The notes beneath the pieces are model-generated. The model saw nothing but the letters and a program-made list of their open reading frames with translations, made no database searches and had not been told where the DNA came from. 64,000 nt of DNA, taken from the NCBI GenBank assembly GCA_963575745.1, contig CAUYUJ010007446.1:984660-1048659 (forward strand), written 5' to 3'. A program made the translations under genes and the position numbers. This DNA comes from Prorocentrum cordatum. Its lineage: Eukaryota > Sar > Dinophyceae > Prorocentrales > Prorocentraceae. Below, piece by piece: positions 39,353 to 51,260 of this stretch (its first letter is position 1; every line of letters begins with the position of its first letter).

Positions 39353-40670
39353 GGTGCCACCCCCGGCCCGGACTTGGTACCAGTAAGAGTTGACGGGTCG
39401 CAAGGTCTTGCCGTTCCACTTCGAGAAGGCAACCGATGGCACAGCTCCGCTGATGGGTGCGGCACGGACTTGAAGGTGGGCAGGGAGTTCGATCCCAGCA
39501 GGTACACACGACGAGAAATCTGGCGCCGAGGGGTCCAGGGTCACACTTTCCGTCCAGCTTGAACTTTGCACGGGTGCGGCGAGATTTCCGCCGGAGGGGG
39601 CAAGCGATTTCGACGGGGCAGCCGCCGTCGGGGCGGTTTCCTATTTGACCCGCCCGCCGTACCTGCGCGCGGGGGCCACCATTCGACGTCAGCGGCGTTC
39701 GGAGCGGAGAGTGCGAGGGCTTTAGGGCCCTCCGATGCCCAAAAGACCTGGCCGAAATCGGCGCATCGCCCCCAAGCGCTGGCCGCTGTATCTTCAACGC
39801 GGTGGGGGCCGACCTGGTGCTGAGGCCGGCATCCACCTGGGTGTTGGCTTCCTCGGGGCTGCGTCACGGCACGAAAACCATCGAGGAGCAAAGAACCCCT
39901 AAACCCTAATATCACAATTGAAGACGTGGCCTCATGTAGGTCCCCGCCTTTGCACCAGGGATGAAATATATGGGCGGCTTGGTTCGATACGCCTGCAGAC
40001 ACCACTCCCTAGCCCTAATGGGCCCTGATGTTTTTGGCGCTCCTAACTGAGGTCCTCTCTACAAGGGTTAGGTGTTTTTTTAATGCTACTCAGAGAAAGT
40101 CGAAGAAGAGACGGCGCAGCGGCTTTGATTCGTAAGAGGATGCACAGAGCTGATTGCGTGCAGAAGTTGGCGCAATGTGGCCCAGAGGAGCGCGAAATGA
40201 AGAGCTACCCATCTTACTTTTCGTCCTCTCTCCTCGTCTCTCCCCCCTCCTCTTCCCTTTCTCCGTCATCCTACACCTCCTCCACTTCCTCACCCTAGTC
40301 TTCATCCCCTCCCTCATCTTTCTTCTCCCCACGCCCCTCCCCGTCCTGGTTATCCTTCTCCTGTGCCTCCCCCACATCCCCCTGTCCCCATCCCATCCCT
40401 CCTTCCGGGCATACTCTTTCTCCTCCCCCTCTCTTTCTTCTCCTCCCCCATCTCCTCCCAGTCGGCTTCTTACTCCTATGCATGGACTTCGCTTGCTTCT
40501 GCCAGTGTCGTCAGACAGGGTCCATTCGGTCGCCTTGTCTCTGCAATGTTCGGTTCGACGGCCCTCGTATGGTCTGGATCCTAGAGTTTTCGACTACTGC
40601 TCGCGAGTTGAAGCTCCACTATCGTTTTTTACTTGGTCTCGCTCCTCTCCTCCTCCTTCCCACCTGTGAT
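39353..40670. other. No gene; CT-rich segment
   Basis: 40210-40480 is CT/TCC-rich. Two CCCTAAA-like units at about 39896 are too few for a telomere. No motif. Confidence 0.5.
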
Positions 40671-40926
40671 TCCCTACCTAGGCTCTGCCTAGAAAGGTTC
40701 TTACTGTCTTGGCTTAAAGGGCCAGGCAGTGGGAACCGGCCCGGGCGGTTCCCCCTGTATCCGCCTCGCGGTTCCCCCAGTTACGTCCCCTTAGCTTAGC
40801 GTTGCTTATCTCATCTCAGATTAGCTTATTTCATCATCGTAGTCGCCCCCGTCGCCCCCGCCATGGGCACCATCGCATCACCACAGCATCCGTCGTCGTC
40901 GTCGTCGTCGTCGGTCGTCGTCGTCG

Positions 40927-40977
<51 letters not shown>

Positions 40978-41213
40978 CCCCCGCCTAGAGCAAACAAAAA
41001 AATGGATCCGTGGGCGACGCCGCCGCTGCCGCCACTGCCGCCGCTGCCACCTGCTCCTCCTCGTCATCCTCACCGTCATCCAGCTCCTGGTCCTCCTGCC
41101 CCGGATCTGTGGGTGTATTTTGTGGCGCTCGTGTGTGCCAACCGCGTTGCCAGTTTAGTTTTCTGTTCAGGTAATTGGCATGGGTGTAGTTCCCTACCTA
41201 GGCTCTGCCTAGA
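40671..41213. repeat. Segment bounded by 23-bp direct repeats, with GTC microsatellite
   Basis: TCCCTACCTAGGCTCTGCCT stands at 40671 and again at 41191 (both continue with AGA). Each contains a CTAGGC/GCCTAG mini-hairpin. GTC/TCG trinucleotides fill 40885-40980. Nothing coding. Confidence 0.85.
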
Positions 41214-41619
41214 GGGTTAGCTTAGCATAGCATAGCGCAGCGCTGCATTAGCATAGCATAGCATAGCATAACACAGCATAGCATAGCCAAGCAGAGCATA
41301 GCATAGCATAGCATAGCATAGCATAGCATAGCGCAACATATCATAGCATAGCATAGCATAGCATAGCGCAGCTTAGCATAGCATAACATAGCATAGCTTA
41401 GCACAGCACAGCGCATCATGCCATATCATAGTATAGCATAGCATGGCATGGCATGGCATGGCATATCATAGCTTCGCATAGCATAGCATAGCATAGCATA
41501 GCGCAGCATGGCATAGCATAGCATAGCATAGCATGGCGCAGCATAGCATGGCATAGCATAGCATAGCGTAGCATAGCAACTAATGCTGCTTTCCTAGGGG
41601 CTCCAACTTCTAGGTAGGG
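41214..41619. repeat. AGCAT pentanucleotide satellite with inverted flanks
   Basis: GCATA units for about 365 bp with GGCAT and AGCGC variants. The left flank CCCTACCTAG (41192-41201) and right flank CTAGGTAGGG (41610-41619) are inverted copies. Confidence 0.93.
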
Positions 41620-43529
41620 TCGCGCTGGGGTAATTTCTTCCGTCGCCCTGTTTTCGTTCGAGCTTACTCAGAGAATGCTTTCGGAGACGCTCGCCAGAAA
41701 ATCTTCGGTCAGCCTCGGCCCACGCCCTGCGGCATGATATCCTCCCTCGCCTGGCGTGCGCGCAACCGGGCGTACCCGGATGGCTCTTCGCGTCTGCTTC
41801 AGCAGCCCCCTCGCGACAGGTGCCTTGGGCCCGGCGTAGATCCCCGTGCCCCTCCTGTGTGCCCGGCGAGCGTGCCGACTCATGTCTGGCGCATTTCGAG
41901 CCGCCAGCGTGCTTGCCAGGAAGCCCGTTCGAGGAGGAGGAGGAGGATAGCGAGGAGGAGCAGTATAAGGACGAGGAGGAGGAGGACGAGAATGGGAAGG
42001 ACGGAGGAGGAGGAGCAGCAGTAGAAAGACCAGAAGGAGGAAGAAGAAAGACCAGGCGTGCCATCTCGGCCTTGCTTTAGTATCGTAGCGCTGGTCGGCG
42101 CGGGCAGTCGACTGCCCCCCTTTTCCTCCCCTTAGGCAGGCCAGGTCTTTGCTGATTCCGGCGACTGCTTTCATCAAGGCAGGCGGGAGAGGATGGGGGA
42201 AGAGGAAGGATAAAAGCATGATGGGGGGGGTAGCTGAGGAGCACCTCGCCCGCGCAGAGGGTTGATTCGTGCTCGGTCTGCTACGGGACAGTGCTGGCGC
42301 AGGCATGTTGACCCGCCCGCGCGCGCTCTGCAGCTGTGGCCTCGCCGCCCATCATATGCGGGCATGCGCAACCTCCACGTCGTCGTCGTCATCCTCATCC
42401 TCCTCTGCCTTTCCTCCTCTGTCCCTTCCGTGTTTTTTGGCAGCAGCGCATCATGCCCCTCAAATATTGCTTCAGCTGCAGCCAGGGGCAAACTGCAGCA
42501 ACGCGAATTACCACCTGCAACTCACAACAATGGGATGAGCTCATCAAAACCAACTGCCACTCAAACATCAGCGTGCTGGATACGCATCAAATTCTTCTTA
42601 CCCGGCACCGTTGGAGGGCGGCATTTGCCACAAGTTCTGTTAAACGTGCACGACATACGAAGGAGCAGGCGGGACTCGTCTAAGCAGTGAGATGCAGTGA
42701 CAGGATGGCCAAAGGTCTCGAGCACCCCCTGGTCCAGACGGGACTCCCCAGAGCACGAGTTACCCTCCGAAGGTCTTGGATTTCGCACGGGGGCCCTTGA
42801 AACAAACCTTGCAGCGCCAACGTCAGCACATCTGGGCCCACTCGTGGCAGACATCCGAGGACAGCTCCTCAGAAACCTGCTTCCTGGGCGCACGAGCCAG
42901 GCCGCGCCCCGAGTTTGGGCCACACCAGAGGGAGTTCTGCCCCCGCCAGCAGGACCAGCCGAGCAATTCCAACATTCCGCTGCAATTCGTCGTTCTCGGA
43001 AGGGGGGGCATCCTCGGATGCTGGTCGGACCCGCCTCAGCCGCCAGATCGGCATGGGAACAGGCAGCATCCGATGGGTCTCGCAGTCCTTCCACGAGACA
43101 GTCAAGCGTGACTCCATCCTTCGTAAGGGGAGGTGGCGCCGTGCCACCTGGAATATCGAACGCGCCGTTCAGACAAACCAGACAAACTATCGGGACAGCT
43201 GGGGTCCCTGTTGCAGGCCTCCCCTTAGAGTTGAGAAGAGAGCACTGCGTGCTGTTGGTTGTTGTTATCTCTCTCTTTCTCTCTTTCTTTCTCTACCGAC
43301 CGACCTACCTACCTACCTACCAGCACGCACGGGCGCTTGAACATATTGTGGAGGTTGACGCGCAATCAGGGGATAGCGGGTAGCCCAGCAAGCTTGGTCG
43401 CCAGAGCACGGATGAACCCTCTGTTCCGTCCGCTCATGTTTTGTCGAGCTGAGGAGGTTCTTAACAACGCGCTAACATGATCTACGACCCACACCCCGCA
43501 CTTGTCTCCATACTTGATTCCAAACCCCA
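41620..43529. other. No firm gene; GGA and CT repeats
   Basis: 41930-42030 is GGA-rich; 43262-43322 holds CT then CTAC repeats. 42560-43150 on the minus strand may be the far C-terminal end of the retrotransposon relic to the right, but no zinc-finger or other motif is clear. Confidence 0.45.
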
Positions 43530-43917
43530 TCAGAACGGAAGAACGGCCGCTGTATACGAAAACTTGACCAACACAAGAAAGGACAAGGCGAATGACATCG
43601 CACGGCTAGAGGCGTCAATTGTTGCGCGGACACCTGCATCGCCCATCCAAGATGACACAGGGACATCCTGAGAGCGGATATGGGACCGCACACACACGGT
43701 GGCCAAAGAGCGTTCGTCCGTCGAAGACCTTGGCACCATGATTCCCTGATCTCGGCTCGCGCGAAGGACTACGGACAACCATTGGTGCGAAAATTCACAC
43801 TGTTTTGGCCCATTTGACGATGGGCGCACAGAAACCTCGCCAAGTCGGGCCCCGCTTAGGAGAGCCAGCAACGGAAAAGAGCGTGGCCTTTGGAACCGGG
43901 TTTTACAGTCGACGTGG

Positions 43918-44592
43918 TCATAAGCCTGAGGCCCAGGAGCTCACGGCCAGGCATCCCATGGAGAGATCCGAGCCGCAAGCGGCCACACCCAAGGGCCCAG
44001 CCGCAAAGATCGCGAGCGTCTTGCGCTCGATAGTTTGCCCATGGCCGCGGAGCACGCGCGTTATCCCGTGAGTTGCTGCGGCACGAGCCTTGCGTTTCAC
44101 GCCCTTCCATTTGGCGGTTCGAACAGACCTGCCGAGCGTCAAGACAAAAATTTTGCATTCAGTGGGAGACCCACGTGCCATCGTAAGCTCCCGAGAAACA
44201 GAATTGGCATTGCTGGCAAAACCTTCGTTGACCGTAACTGGCGCGCGCTCGGATGGGGCCGCGATGGCGCCTCCAGGAGCGCGAGCTCCTCGGCGAACCA
44301 GACTTGGGCGACAGCCGGCGCAGCCCGCTCTAAGGCCACCCACGCGCGCGCCAAACAGGCAGACTTCCCAGGGCCCGGGGCGAACATATCCAAAGCCCCC
44401 ATCGCACGCGCCCCGGCCAGTCCAGCGGCGAACGAGCACCACGCGGAAAAAAAAACCGCGCTGCACAGAGCGCGGGCATCGCGCGGCGCCGCGCCGCCAT
44501 AGCAGGGGGCCCAGCGCGCGAGCGCGCCTGGATCGCCGGGCGCGCCTCGCGCGCAGGGAAGCCAGGAAGCCAGCCGAGAGCAACTGCGCCAA
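43918..44592 (-). pseudogene. RT connector/C-terminal segment of the LINE relic
   Basis: The C-terminal half reads VRTAKWKGVKRKARAAATHG then ITRVLRGHGQTIERKTLAIF and AAGPLGVAACGSDLSM. This fits the region after RT motif C in dinoflagellate LINEs, where a basic R.R..R segment is followed by F.AG..P...YG. The Tyr-Gly pair is Ala-Cys-Gly here. The N-terminal part of the frame is Arg/Ala-rich without motif. In the next frame (43856-44000) RELLGLRLMTTSTVKPG may continue it. Dead by frameshift. Confidence 0.48.
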
Positions 44593-45854
44593 GCACGTTG
44601 CCAGCTATTGCGCCCATCGCACGCGAGGAGGCCCTGGCAAAAATAGCCGCAGAGACCTGACCTGCCCGAGTGCCAGCCTCTGCTCGACAGGCGCGCTTCC
44701 AAACAGCGCGCCCCGCGCCTCCGTCGCCAACCGCGCCCCTGGACGTCCTGAGGACCCCCTGCTCCCACCTGGGCGCCTTTCCTCTCCTCGCGCGGCCCCA
44801 GACACGGCGCCGCCCTGGAAAGATCCGAATGGGTCTCAACCCTCCGTTGGGCCGGCTGAGCAGGGTCGCGATCGCGCGAGAGATCTGCCCAGGGAAAGGG
44901 GCGCGCTGGTTCCGCGGCGCCGCGCCAGATCGACGTGGCCTGCGGCGCCCGGTCGGAAACAGCAAGGGGCAATATTTGCAGCGGGGTCCGCCAGCGCTGG
45001 CAGCTTCACCGACTCGATACTTACTTCGGGCGTCTCTGATCTCAGTGGGCCCCAGCGCCGCGCGGCAATGAAGAAGCGCGCCCGCGTCAGATGGGCCTTT
45101 TTCTATCGACCAGAACTTCAGGATGCTCGCCCCCTTTCTTCGCGAGAAGGCTAGGCGGGTCGCGAATCGCGATTCCGCACCTGGGCAATGCGGCAGTCGG
45201 GGCCCAAGTTTGTCGGTGGCCCCATTCGCGATTTTCCCTTTCGCCCCGCCCCGATTGGGCCCAGCCCTGGCAGTTCTTCGTCGAAGTTGCCGACGAAGCC
45301 TGAGCTTCCGCAGGGGCCGCAGCAACCTCGGCGATCAGAGCATCAACGCCAAACAGAAATTCGGGATCCGGCGGCCCAGCTAGGGCGGCCCTCGCCAAGC
45401 CTTCCGCACCACCCAACAAAATGATTTAGTCGGAGCACTCGGCCGCTGCCACCTAGAAGGGAGGGCCCGCCGCGGTCGCGAACATCTGGCGGCCACTGGC
45501 CCGAAGGACGGACTCTGAAAGACAGAGCCCATGGCCCGCAATTGGGCGCACAGTCACACGATGCCCCTGAGGCGCGGGCCCTCAACCGTGCTAGCTGGCG
45601 CGAGCGCAGACCACCACTTCAACCGAGGCCTCTTGCCCCGCGCGTCGAGCAGCTTAAATTCCGCACCTGGGGCCCTCGCAAGGCCCCATCCATCGGCAGC
45701 GCAAGCCCAAGCTGTGATCCCAGGGCTGACAAGCCATCGAGCCCCCGCAGCTTTCCCCTTAGAGACGACCTCGAGCGCCTGCTGAGCCCGGACCTTGGCT
45801 GCCACCGCATCCTCGAGACACGGCGCAGGGCCCTCCGCGGCCTCCATGGGCAAG

Positions 45855-46118
45855 TTAGGGGGGCGACGCATGGCGAGAGCCTCGAGGCCCCCCCGAAGAG
45901 CTGCGGCATCGCCAACAGACAAGACGGCGGGGACCCAGCGAGGGATCTCCAACCACTTCCGCCCGCTTCAAACACAGCCCAAGTTTTTCCGAGACGACCA
46001 GAAAATCAAACTGTCCAGGGGATCTTGAATTCGGAAAGTGGGTGCGGTCAGAAGGGCTGACGATGGAAGCCCCCATCTTTTTGGCGACGCCCAGCTGGGC
46101 CAGAATCTCAGGGTCCAC
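45855..46118 (-). pseudogene. Endonuclease domain, C-terminal half
   Basis: NVDPEILAQLGVAKKMGAS then GQFDFLVVSEKLGLCLKRAE match the end of a LINE endonuclease (after GDWN, then a DFFVVS strand). Directly upstream the frame reads GAG, a stop, NVDPE, where the stop replaces the Trp of a GDWN-like motif. Inactive. Confidence 0.58.
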
Positions 46119-46686
46119 ATTCTAGCCAGCCCCGACAATGCAGACGCACCCGGTCTCCTCCAGAAGCGCCCCACAACCTGGAGACTCTCCAGGTGCACAT
46201 CCGCGAGACCTTCAGCGCGGCGCATGTCGACCGAGGCGACACAGGGCGCAGCGCCGCAAGGAGAATGAACCATTGCTGCCGCAGCACGCCCCTCGACAAG
46301 AACAGGCTAGCCCGATGTCATGCCCAAGGCTATCGCGATGACAAGCGCATATGAGGGCACTGATCAGGGGCTGCCTGGCTTCGCAGAATCCAAGGGCAAG
46401 GCCCGGCATTGAAGCGCGGCAGGCTCGCGCGCGGTTCCTGTTGCGAGACGAACATGAGGTCGCAGAACACGACGCCTGGGCATGCCGGCAGCTACCTCTG
46501 AGTCACTTGATGAAGAAAAGGAAGGAGGGGGAAAGTGACGACGGCGGCGACGGAAGGATTGAGCCATTAGTCTTTACCTTGTTACCTGGGCCCGTCGGCG
46601 CACGCAGTGTCGCGCATGCCGCAACCCGCCGCTGGAGCCAAATCCAAAGTATTAAGGACACGTCAAAGGAAAAGTCACGGGGCTGC

Positions 46687-47295
46687 CTACTGCGTGCTCT
46701 GGTTGCGGAAGATCAGCTTGGAGAGTCTCGGGCCTGCCGGGGCGCGCGCGGCGGCCTGCCGCGCGTGCCGCTCGCGCCGCGGTCGGCGAGGCGGTCCGCT
46801 CTCTCGCTCGAGAACTGGCCCTCGCGGGGTTCCTCCTCCTCTTCCTTCATCATTGTTCCACGACGCCCCCGTGCTTTCCCGCTCTGGGAACTCGGCCGAT
46901 ATGGTGGCCTGGCTGAAAGGCATCTCCTCAAGCAGCCTGCGCTCCTGGACCAGGACAACGCGGGCTGCTGAGGATTCCGCGAGGGTCTCCAGGGTGCCCC
47001 AGGCATTCGCGCCGGCGGCGACGACGAGGAGTCGCGCGGGCGAGGGCCGAAGCATCGGGGGGCCGCGGCCAAACCCAACGCGCCGCGCCCCGGTCGTGCA
47101 CGAGACCGAGAAAGAATATGCTTCGGGTCGAGGCAACCGCGCGCCCAAATTGCTTGCCAACTTGCTGGACAGCGCGCGCCTGCAAGCTGAGACGCCAGCG
47201 CGCGGCACTCTCTCCGACGCACGAGGCAAGGCGCCGCGAGTGATAGGGGTGGCGCTGTGGAGCCCTGGGGGCGTTCTAGTTTCACGAGGATGCAA
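46687..47295 (-). pseudogene. Endonuclease domain, N-terminal half
   Basis: LLVVAAGANAWGTLETLAES holds the first EEP motif (Asn before AWG), followed by AARVVLVQERRLLEEMPFSQ with the catalytic Glu of the QE motif. These are the start of a LINE endonuclease, which nicks target DNA. The preceding about 90 residues are Arg/Pro-rich. A GGGT-like segment follows (DEGRGGGTPRGPV). Continues in another frame towards 46118. Confidence 0.6.
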
Positions 47296-47684
47296 CGGGG
47301 CGCTCTGAAAGAGGATTTGACCCCGTGAGCGCCCGTGAATTCCTGGGGGCGTCTACGGGGCCTGATCCCAAACGCTGGGGCCCTGGAGCCAATCGCTGAC
47401 ACTCGCCTGGCACAGAACAAACCCTTGGAACATGTAGAGCATAGGTTTCTTGCCGGTTGGGAAATTCGCCCCCGCCTCCCATCGCTTTGCCGCGACAGGG
47501 GGGGGGGAGTTCAATGCGATGTGGCGCCGGCCTTGTCTCAGACATCGTCGCCAGGCACAGGCAGGGGGGCCCCGCGTTCCAAGCCGGCCGCAGAGGTCGG
47601 TGGCTCGCTGGCGCCACTTGCATCGGGCACGCGCGACGCATCTGCGCCGCTGCCTGCGCTGCCACCCCCGCGCACCGAAGCAGC

Positions 47685-48229
47685 TCAATCGTTGCTCTTC
47701 CGCTTCTCGCCGCTGCGCCTGACGCGATGAGCTTCGCATTTCTCGAGGGCCTGACGACCCGCATGTGTAAATTGCTCGAGTAGCTTCTGCGCCAGCTCCT
47801 GCGCTCCCTTCGCCAAACCCCCCCGTCCTATCGCGATGCCCCCTTTGTCCGATGCGCCCAGTTCGACGTCGACCTCTGCGATGTTCCCGAGTGGGCCGTC
47901 GCAGTCGATGAGAGAGCTGAAGCCAACCACGCCTGCGAGGTGGCTCCAGACTTGAGAGCCCGCGAATAGGGCGTCGTCTCCTGAGATGCGCGATGTTGTT
48001 TCAAGTCTTGCAGCGCCTGCTGGCACTGGCCCTTGGCTGCCGCCGGGGGCCCGCGACTCTCGCGAAGGGCCTGGTCCTTCTCGGCCGCGTGCTCCTTGGG
48101 CCTGGCCACCCAATCAACCGCCCCAGCAACATTCCTGCAGGTGCTCTGATCAAGCTCCATGGTGCTTGCGCGCGCCTGCTGGAGCCCGATGCGAACTGGC
48201 GCAACGGCCTGTTTGGATTCGGCCGCCAA
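47685..48229 (-). pseudogene. ORF1-like helical region of the LINE relic
   Basis: Two overlapping frames contain charged, Gln/Ala-rich stretches: HAAEKDQALRESRGPPAAAK and GAQELAQKLLEQFTHAGRQA. This is typical of coiled, nucleic-acid-binding ORF1 products placed before the endonuclease. No zinc knuckle is seen. Assignment rests on position and composition only. Confidence 0.35.
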
Positions 48230-48339
48230 GTGCCGAGGTCTGTGGGTTTACCTCCGAGCCGTGACCATGGCCCCCGCTTGGGTGGCGACATCCCTTGGCT
48301 GCGTTGCTCATATAGCCGAAGTGTCGGGAGCGAGGCCCT

Positions 48340-48400
48340 CGAGGAGGGGCGCCCCCCCCCTCGCCGCCCCCCCCCCCCCCCCCCACCCACCCCCCACCCG
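48340..48400. repeat. C-homopolymer-rich tract
   Basis: Runs of up to about 17 C separated by single bases. Confidence 0.9.
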
Positions 48401-49740
48401 CCGTCGCGAGCCGAGAGGTTGCCTCTGCCTGCCCCGCTACGCCCTTGCCCCTCGCCAAAACACTCGCAGCCTTTGGCGCCGGACTTGCGCGCGCCAGCCA
48501 TCGAGCCCCCCCCCCAATTCCCGCGGCGACCTTGAAGGCAGCCCGCCCCCCCTCGGAGACGCGCCGGGGGCTGGAATGAGACGGCCGCGGCAGAGAAGCG
48601 CGACAATGCTTGCGCCCGACAGCATCAGGACGGCTCTCCTCGCAACCGCTTTGCGCGCAGACCGCGCCCAATCCCTTCGAGGAAGACGTCCGCCGCGGAC
48701 TTTGGCTCCCTCGGCGCTGGGGATCGGCGGGACGGCCCCCGCCCCTTACACCCGCAAGCAGGAGCAGAAGGCTCAGGCGCCAGGAAAGCAGCGCAGGCGC
48801 GGACAGAAACGTTCGGGGAGAACCCCCACCGAAACATGGAGAATGGTTGTGGCCGCGCAGCCCCCGCGCCACAACGCCAAGTCCCTGCGCCTCCTGAGGC
48901 GGAGTCTGTCCTGCGAGTCGCGAATCCTCTGGCTGCCGCCGCCAACAGAGGCGCGTGACCCACCGCCCCCAGCCAGATGCCGACGTCAGGGAAGCCGCCT
49001 CGCGTTCTGTTCCTGTTGCCCAGGCGGTGGCGAGCCCAGCAGCTAATATTCCCCAACCGCGGCCGCGTCTCGACCTGGGCGGGGCGGCATACGTGCGCCA
49101 CAGAAATAAAACAATCACGCCGCCTAGACACGTGCATGAGTGAGTGGTCTAGAGCGGCGCGCGAAACGTGGCAGCGCTTTCAGTGCTTGCGGGGGAGGCG
49201 CGGCGTGGCCGATCAGCTCGGCAGCATGCTGGAGCCCCCCCTGGAGCTTGCTCTTGGAACTGCAAGATTCAGCTCAGTGCCCTCTCGGCTCTCGGGCATG
49301 TGCGTTAGCTCGTCGACTGGTCGGGCGATTCCTTTTGCGTGCTTCTGCCAAGCGCGCAAGATTTGGACGCGCGGCCAGCACATGGCCCAACTGGCCTCAG
49401 CTTGCAAGGGCCCACCGCTCACACTGAATGCAAGCCGCGCGCGCCCGAATCGTGGCTCAGAACGTGCTGAGCTCTCCGCGCAAAGAGGCCTCCAGTCACA
49501 ATGCTCGTGAGCCGGGTGGCCGCCTTGTGCCTGGACATTCGGCCGAGGTGTCCCTCGGCCCTGCTATCTAGGCCAGGCTCACTCCGTTTGCCCCTCTTTG
49601 TGCTCCTGCCGAGGTCAGCCTTCGCGGGGCCGGAGATCTATGTTTTGAGGAAATCTATGTTTAGCACCTGCAGCTTCTCTTGCGTTTTTGCTTCAGGCGC
49701 CTTCTCAGCCGCCCGTGTCGAGCAACAAATTGTTTCTGTC
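48401..49740. other. No gene recognised
   Basis: GC-rich sequence with long overlapping ORFs in five frames and no motif. May be the 5' end of the LINE relic. Confidence 0.4.
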
Positions 49741-50960
49741 CCGTTTCCTCTGCGCCTTCTCTTCCTCCTCACCCTCCTCCTTCTCCTTCTCCTCCTCATC
49801 ATCATCAGCATCAGCATCATCATCCTCATCCTCATCCTCTTCCGCCTCCTCCTCCTCCTCCTTCTCTTCCCCCTCCCCGGTGGCCCTTGGGTTTCCTCTC
49901 CTTCTCCTCCTACTTCTCCCCCTCCCCCGTGGCCCGTGGCTTGTGGCAAAACCGTTGATGGCCCTTGGGTTTACTCTACTTTTCCTCCTCCTCCTCCTCC
50001 TTCTCCTCCTCCACTTCCTCCTTCCCCTCCTCCTCCTCCTCCTCATCATCATCATCTCCTCCTCTTCCTCCTCCTTTTCCTCCTCTTCGTCCTCCTCCTT
50101 CTCCTCCTCCTCTGCGCCTCTTCCCACACCTCTTCCTACTCTGCGCCTCCTCCTCAGCGGCCCCCCCTCCTCCTCCTCCTCCTCCTCCTCCTCCTCCTCC
50201 TCCTCCTCCTCCTTCTCCTCCTCCTCCTCCTCCTCCTCCTCCCCCTCCTCCTCCTCCTCCTCCTCCTCCTCCTCCTCCTCCTCCTCCTTCTCCTTTTCCT
50301 CCTCCTCTTATTCCTCCTCATCCTCTGTTTCCTCCTCCTCCTCCTCCTTTTTTGCGTCCTCCTTCTCCTCCTCCTTTTCCTCCTCCTCTTTTCCTCCTCC
50401 TCCTCCTCCTCCTTCATTTCCTCTTCCTCCTCATTCCTCCTCCTCCTCCTCCTTTTGATGCTCCTCCTCCTCCTTCTCCTCCGCCTACTCCTCCTCCTCC
50501 TCCTCCCCCTCCTCCTCCTCCTCCTCCTCCTCCTCCTCATCCTCCTCCTCCTCTGCCTCCTCCCTTTCCTTCGCCTCCTCCGCGTTCCCTTCCCCGCGCC
50601 CCCCCCCCTTCCGCCCGCTGCCCCTCTCGGAAAGGACGCGGCCGCAGGCCTCCCCGACGGGCCTCCAGGCCGCGAGCGAGCCGCGTGGGGGCTCATGTGG
50701 GAGCAGAGGCGCCGCGGGCGCTGGAGGGGCCCCTCCTCCTCCTCCTCCTCCTCCTCCTCCTCCTCCTCCTCCTCCTCTCCTCCTCCTCCTCCTCCTCGTT
50801 CCTCCTCCTCCTCCTGCTCCTCCTCCTCCTCCTATCCTCCTCCTCCTCCTCCTCCTCCTCCTCCTCCTCCTCCTCCTCCTCCTCCTCCTCCTCCCCCTCC
50901 CCTTATCTCCTCTCTCCTCCCCCCCCTCCTATTCTCATCCTTCGGTTCTCTTCCCCCCCC
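49741..50960. repeat. Giant TCC microsatellite
   Basis: About 1.2 kb of TCC with C, A or G interruptions. A unique GC-rich island lies at 50570-50730. The 663-residue Leu/Ser/Pro ORF across it is an artefact. Confidence 0.97.
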
Positions 50961-50984
50961 TCACCACCTCCGCCCCCGAGCCCG

Positions 50985-51260
50985 TGGGGGGTGGGGAGAG
51001 GAGGGCGGGGGAGAGGAGGGCGGGGGAGGTGACAGAAGGAGGAGAGAGGTTGAGGGAGGAAGAGGACGAGGACGAGGACGAGGACGAGGAATCAGGACGA
51101 GGACAACGAGGACGAGAACGAGAAGGACGAGGGAGGGCGAGTGGAGCACGAGGAGCACGAGGGAGGACAAGGAATGGGAAAGGAGGGCGAGTGGAGGGAG
51201 GAGGGGGCGGGAGGAGGGAAGAGGGACGAAGGGAGGGAGGAGGGATGGATGGGGGCACGT
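50985..51260. repeat. GGA/GAC tract on the opposite pyrimidine-purine sense
   Basis: Purine-rich GGAGGGCGGG and GAGGACGAGGAC repeats start about 25 bases after the TCC tract, so the purine strand switches here. Confidence 0.93.

Larger units (their letters stand above)
43530..48230 (-). mobile_element. Minus-strand non-LTR retrotransposon relic
   Basis: Read right to left: an Ala/Gln-rich helical ORF1-like region (about 48230-47700), an endonuclease N-terminal half (47295-46687), an endonuclease C-terminal half (46118-45855), a poorly preserved RT region (45600-44600), and an RT connector (44220-43918, continuing in another frame to about 43860). Many frameshifts. Element ends and poly(A) are not found. 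The order and endonuclease motifs support a LINE; the RT catalytic motifs were not located, so the middle is inferred. Confidence 0.55.

Noticed and set aside
39895-39912. Telomere-type repeat CCCTAAACCCTAA
   Set aside because: Only two units; too short for an interstitial telomere.
39960-40000. tRNA-like TTCGA loop
   Set aside because: GGTTCGATACG has no matching acceptor or anticodon arms nearby.
44090-45154. 354-residue plus-strand ORF
   Set aside because: Arg/Pro/Ala-rich without motif; the opposite strand shows ordered LINE segments.
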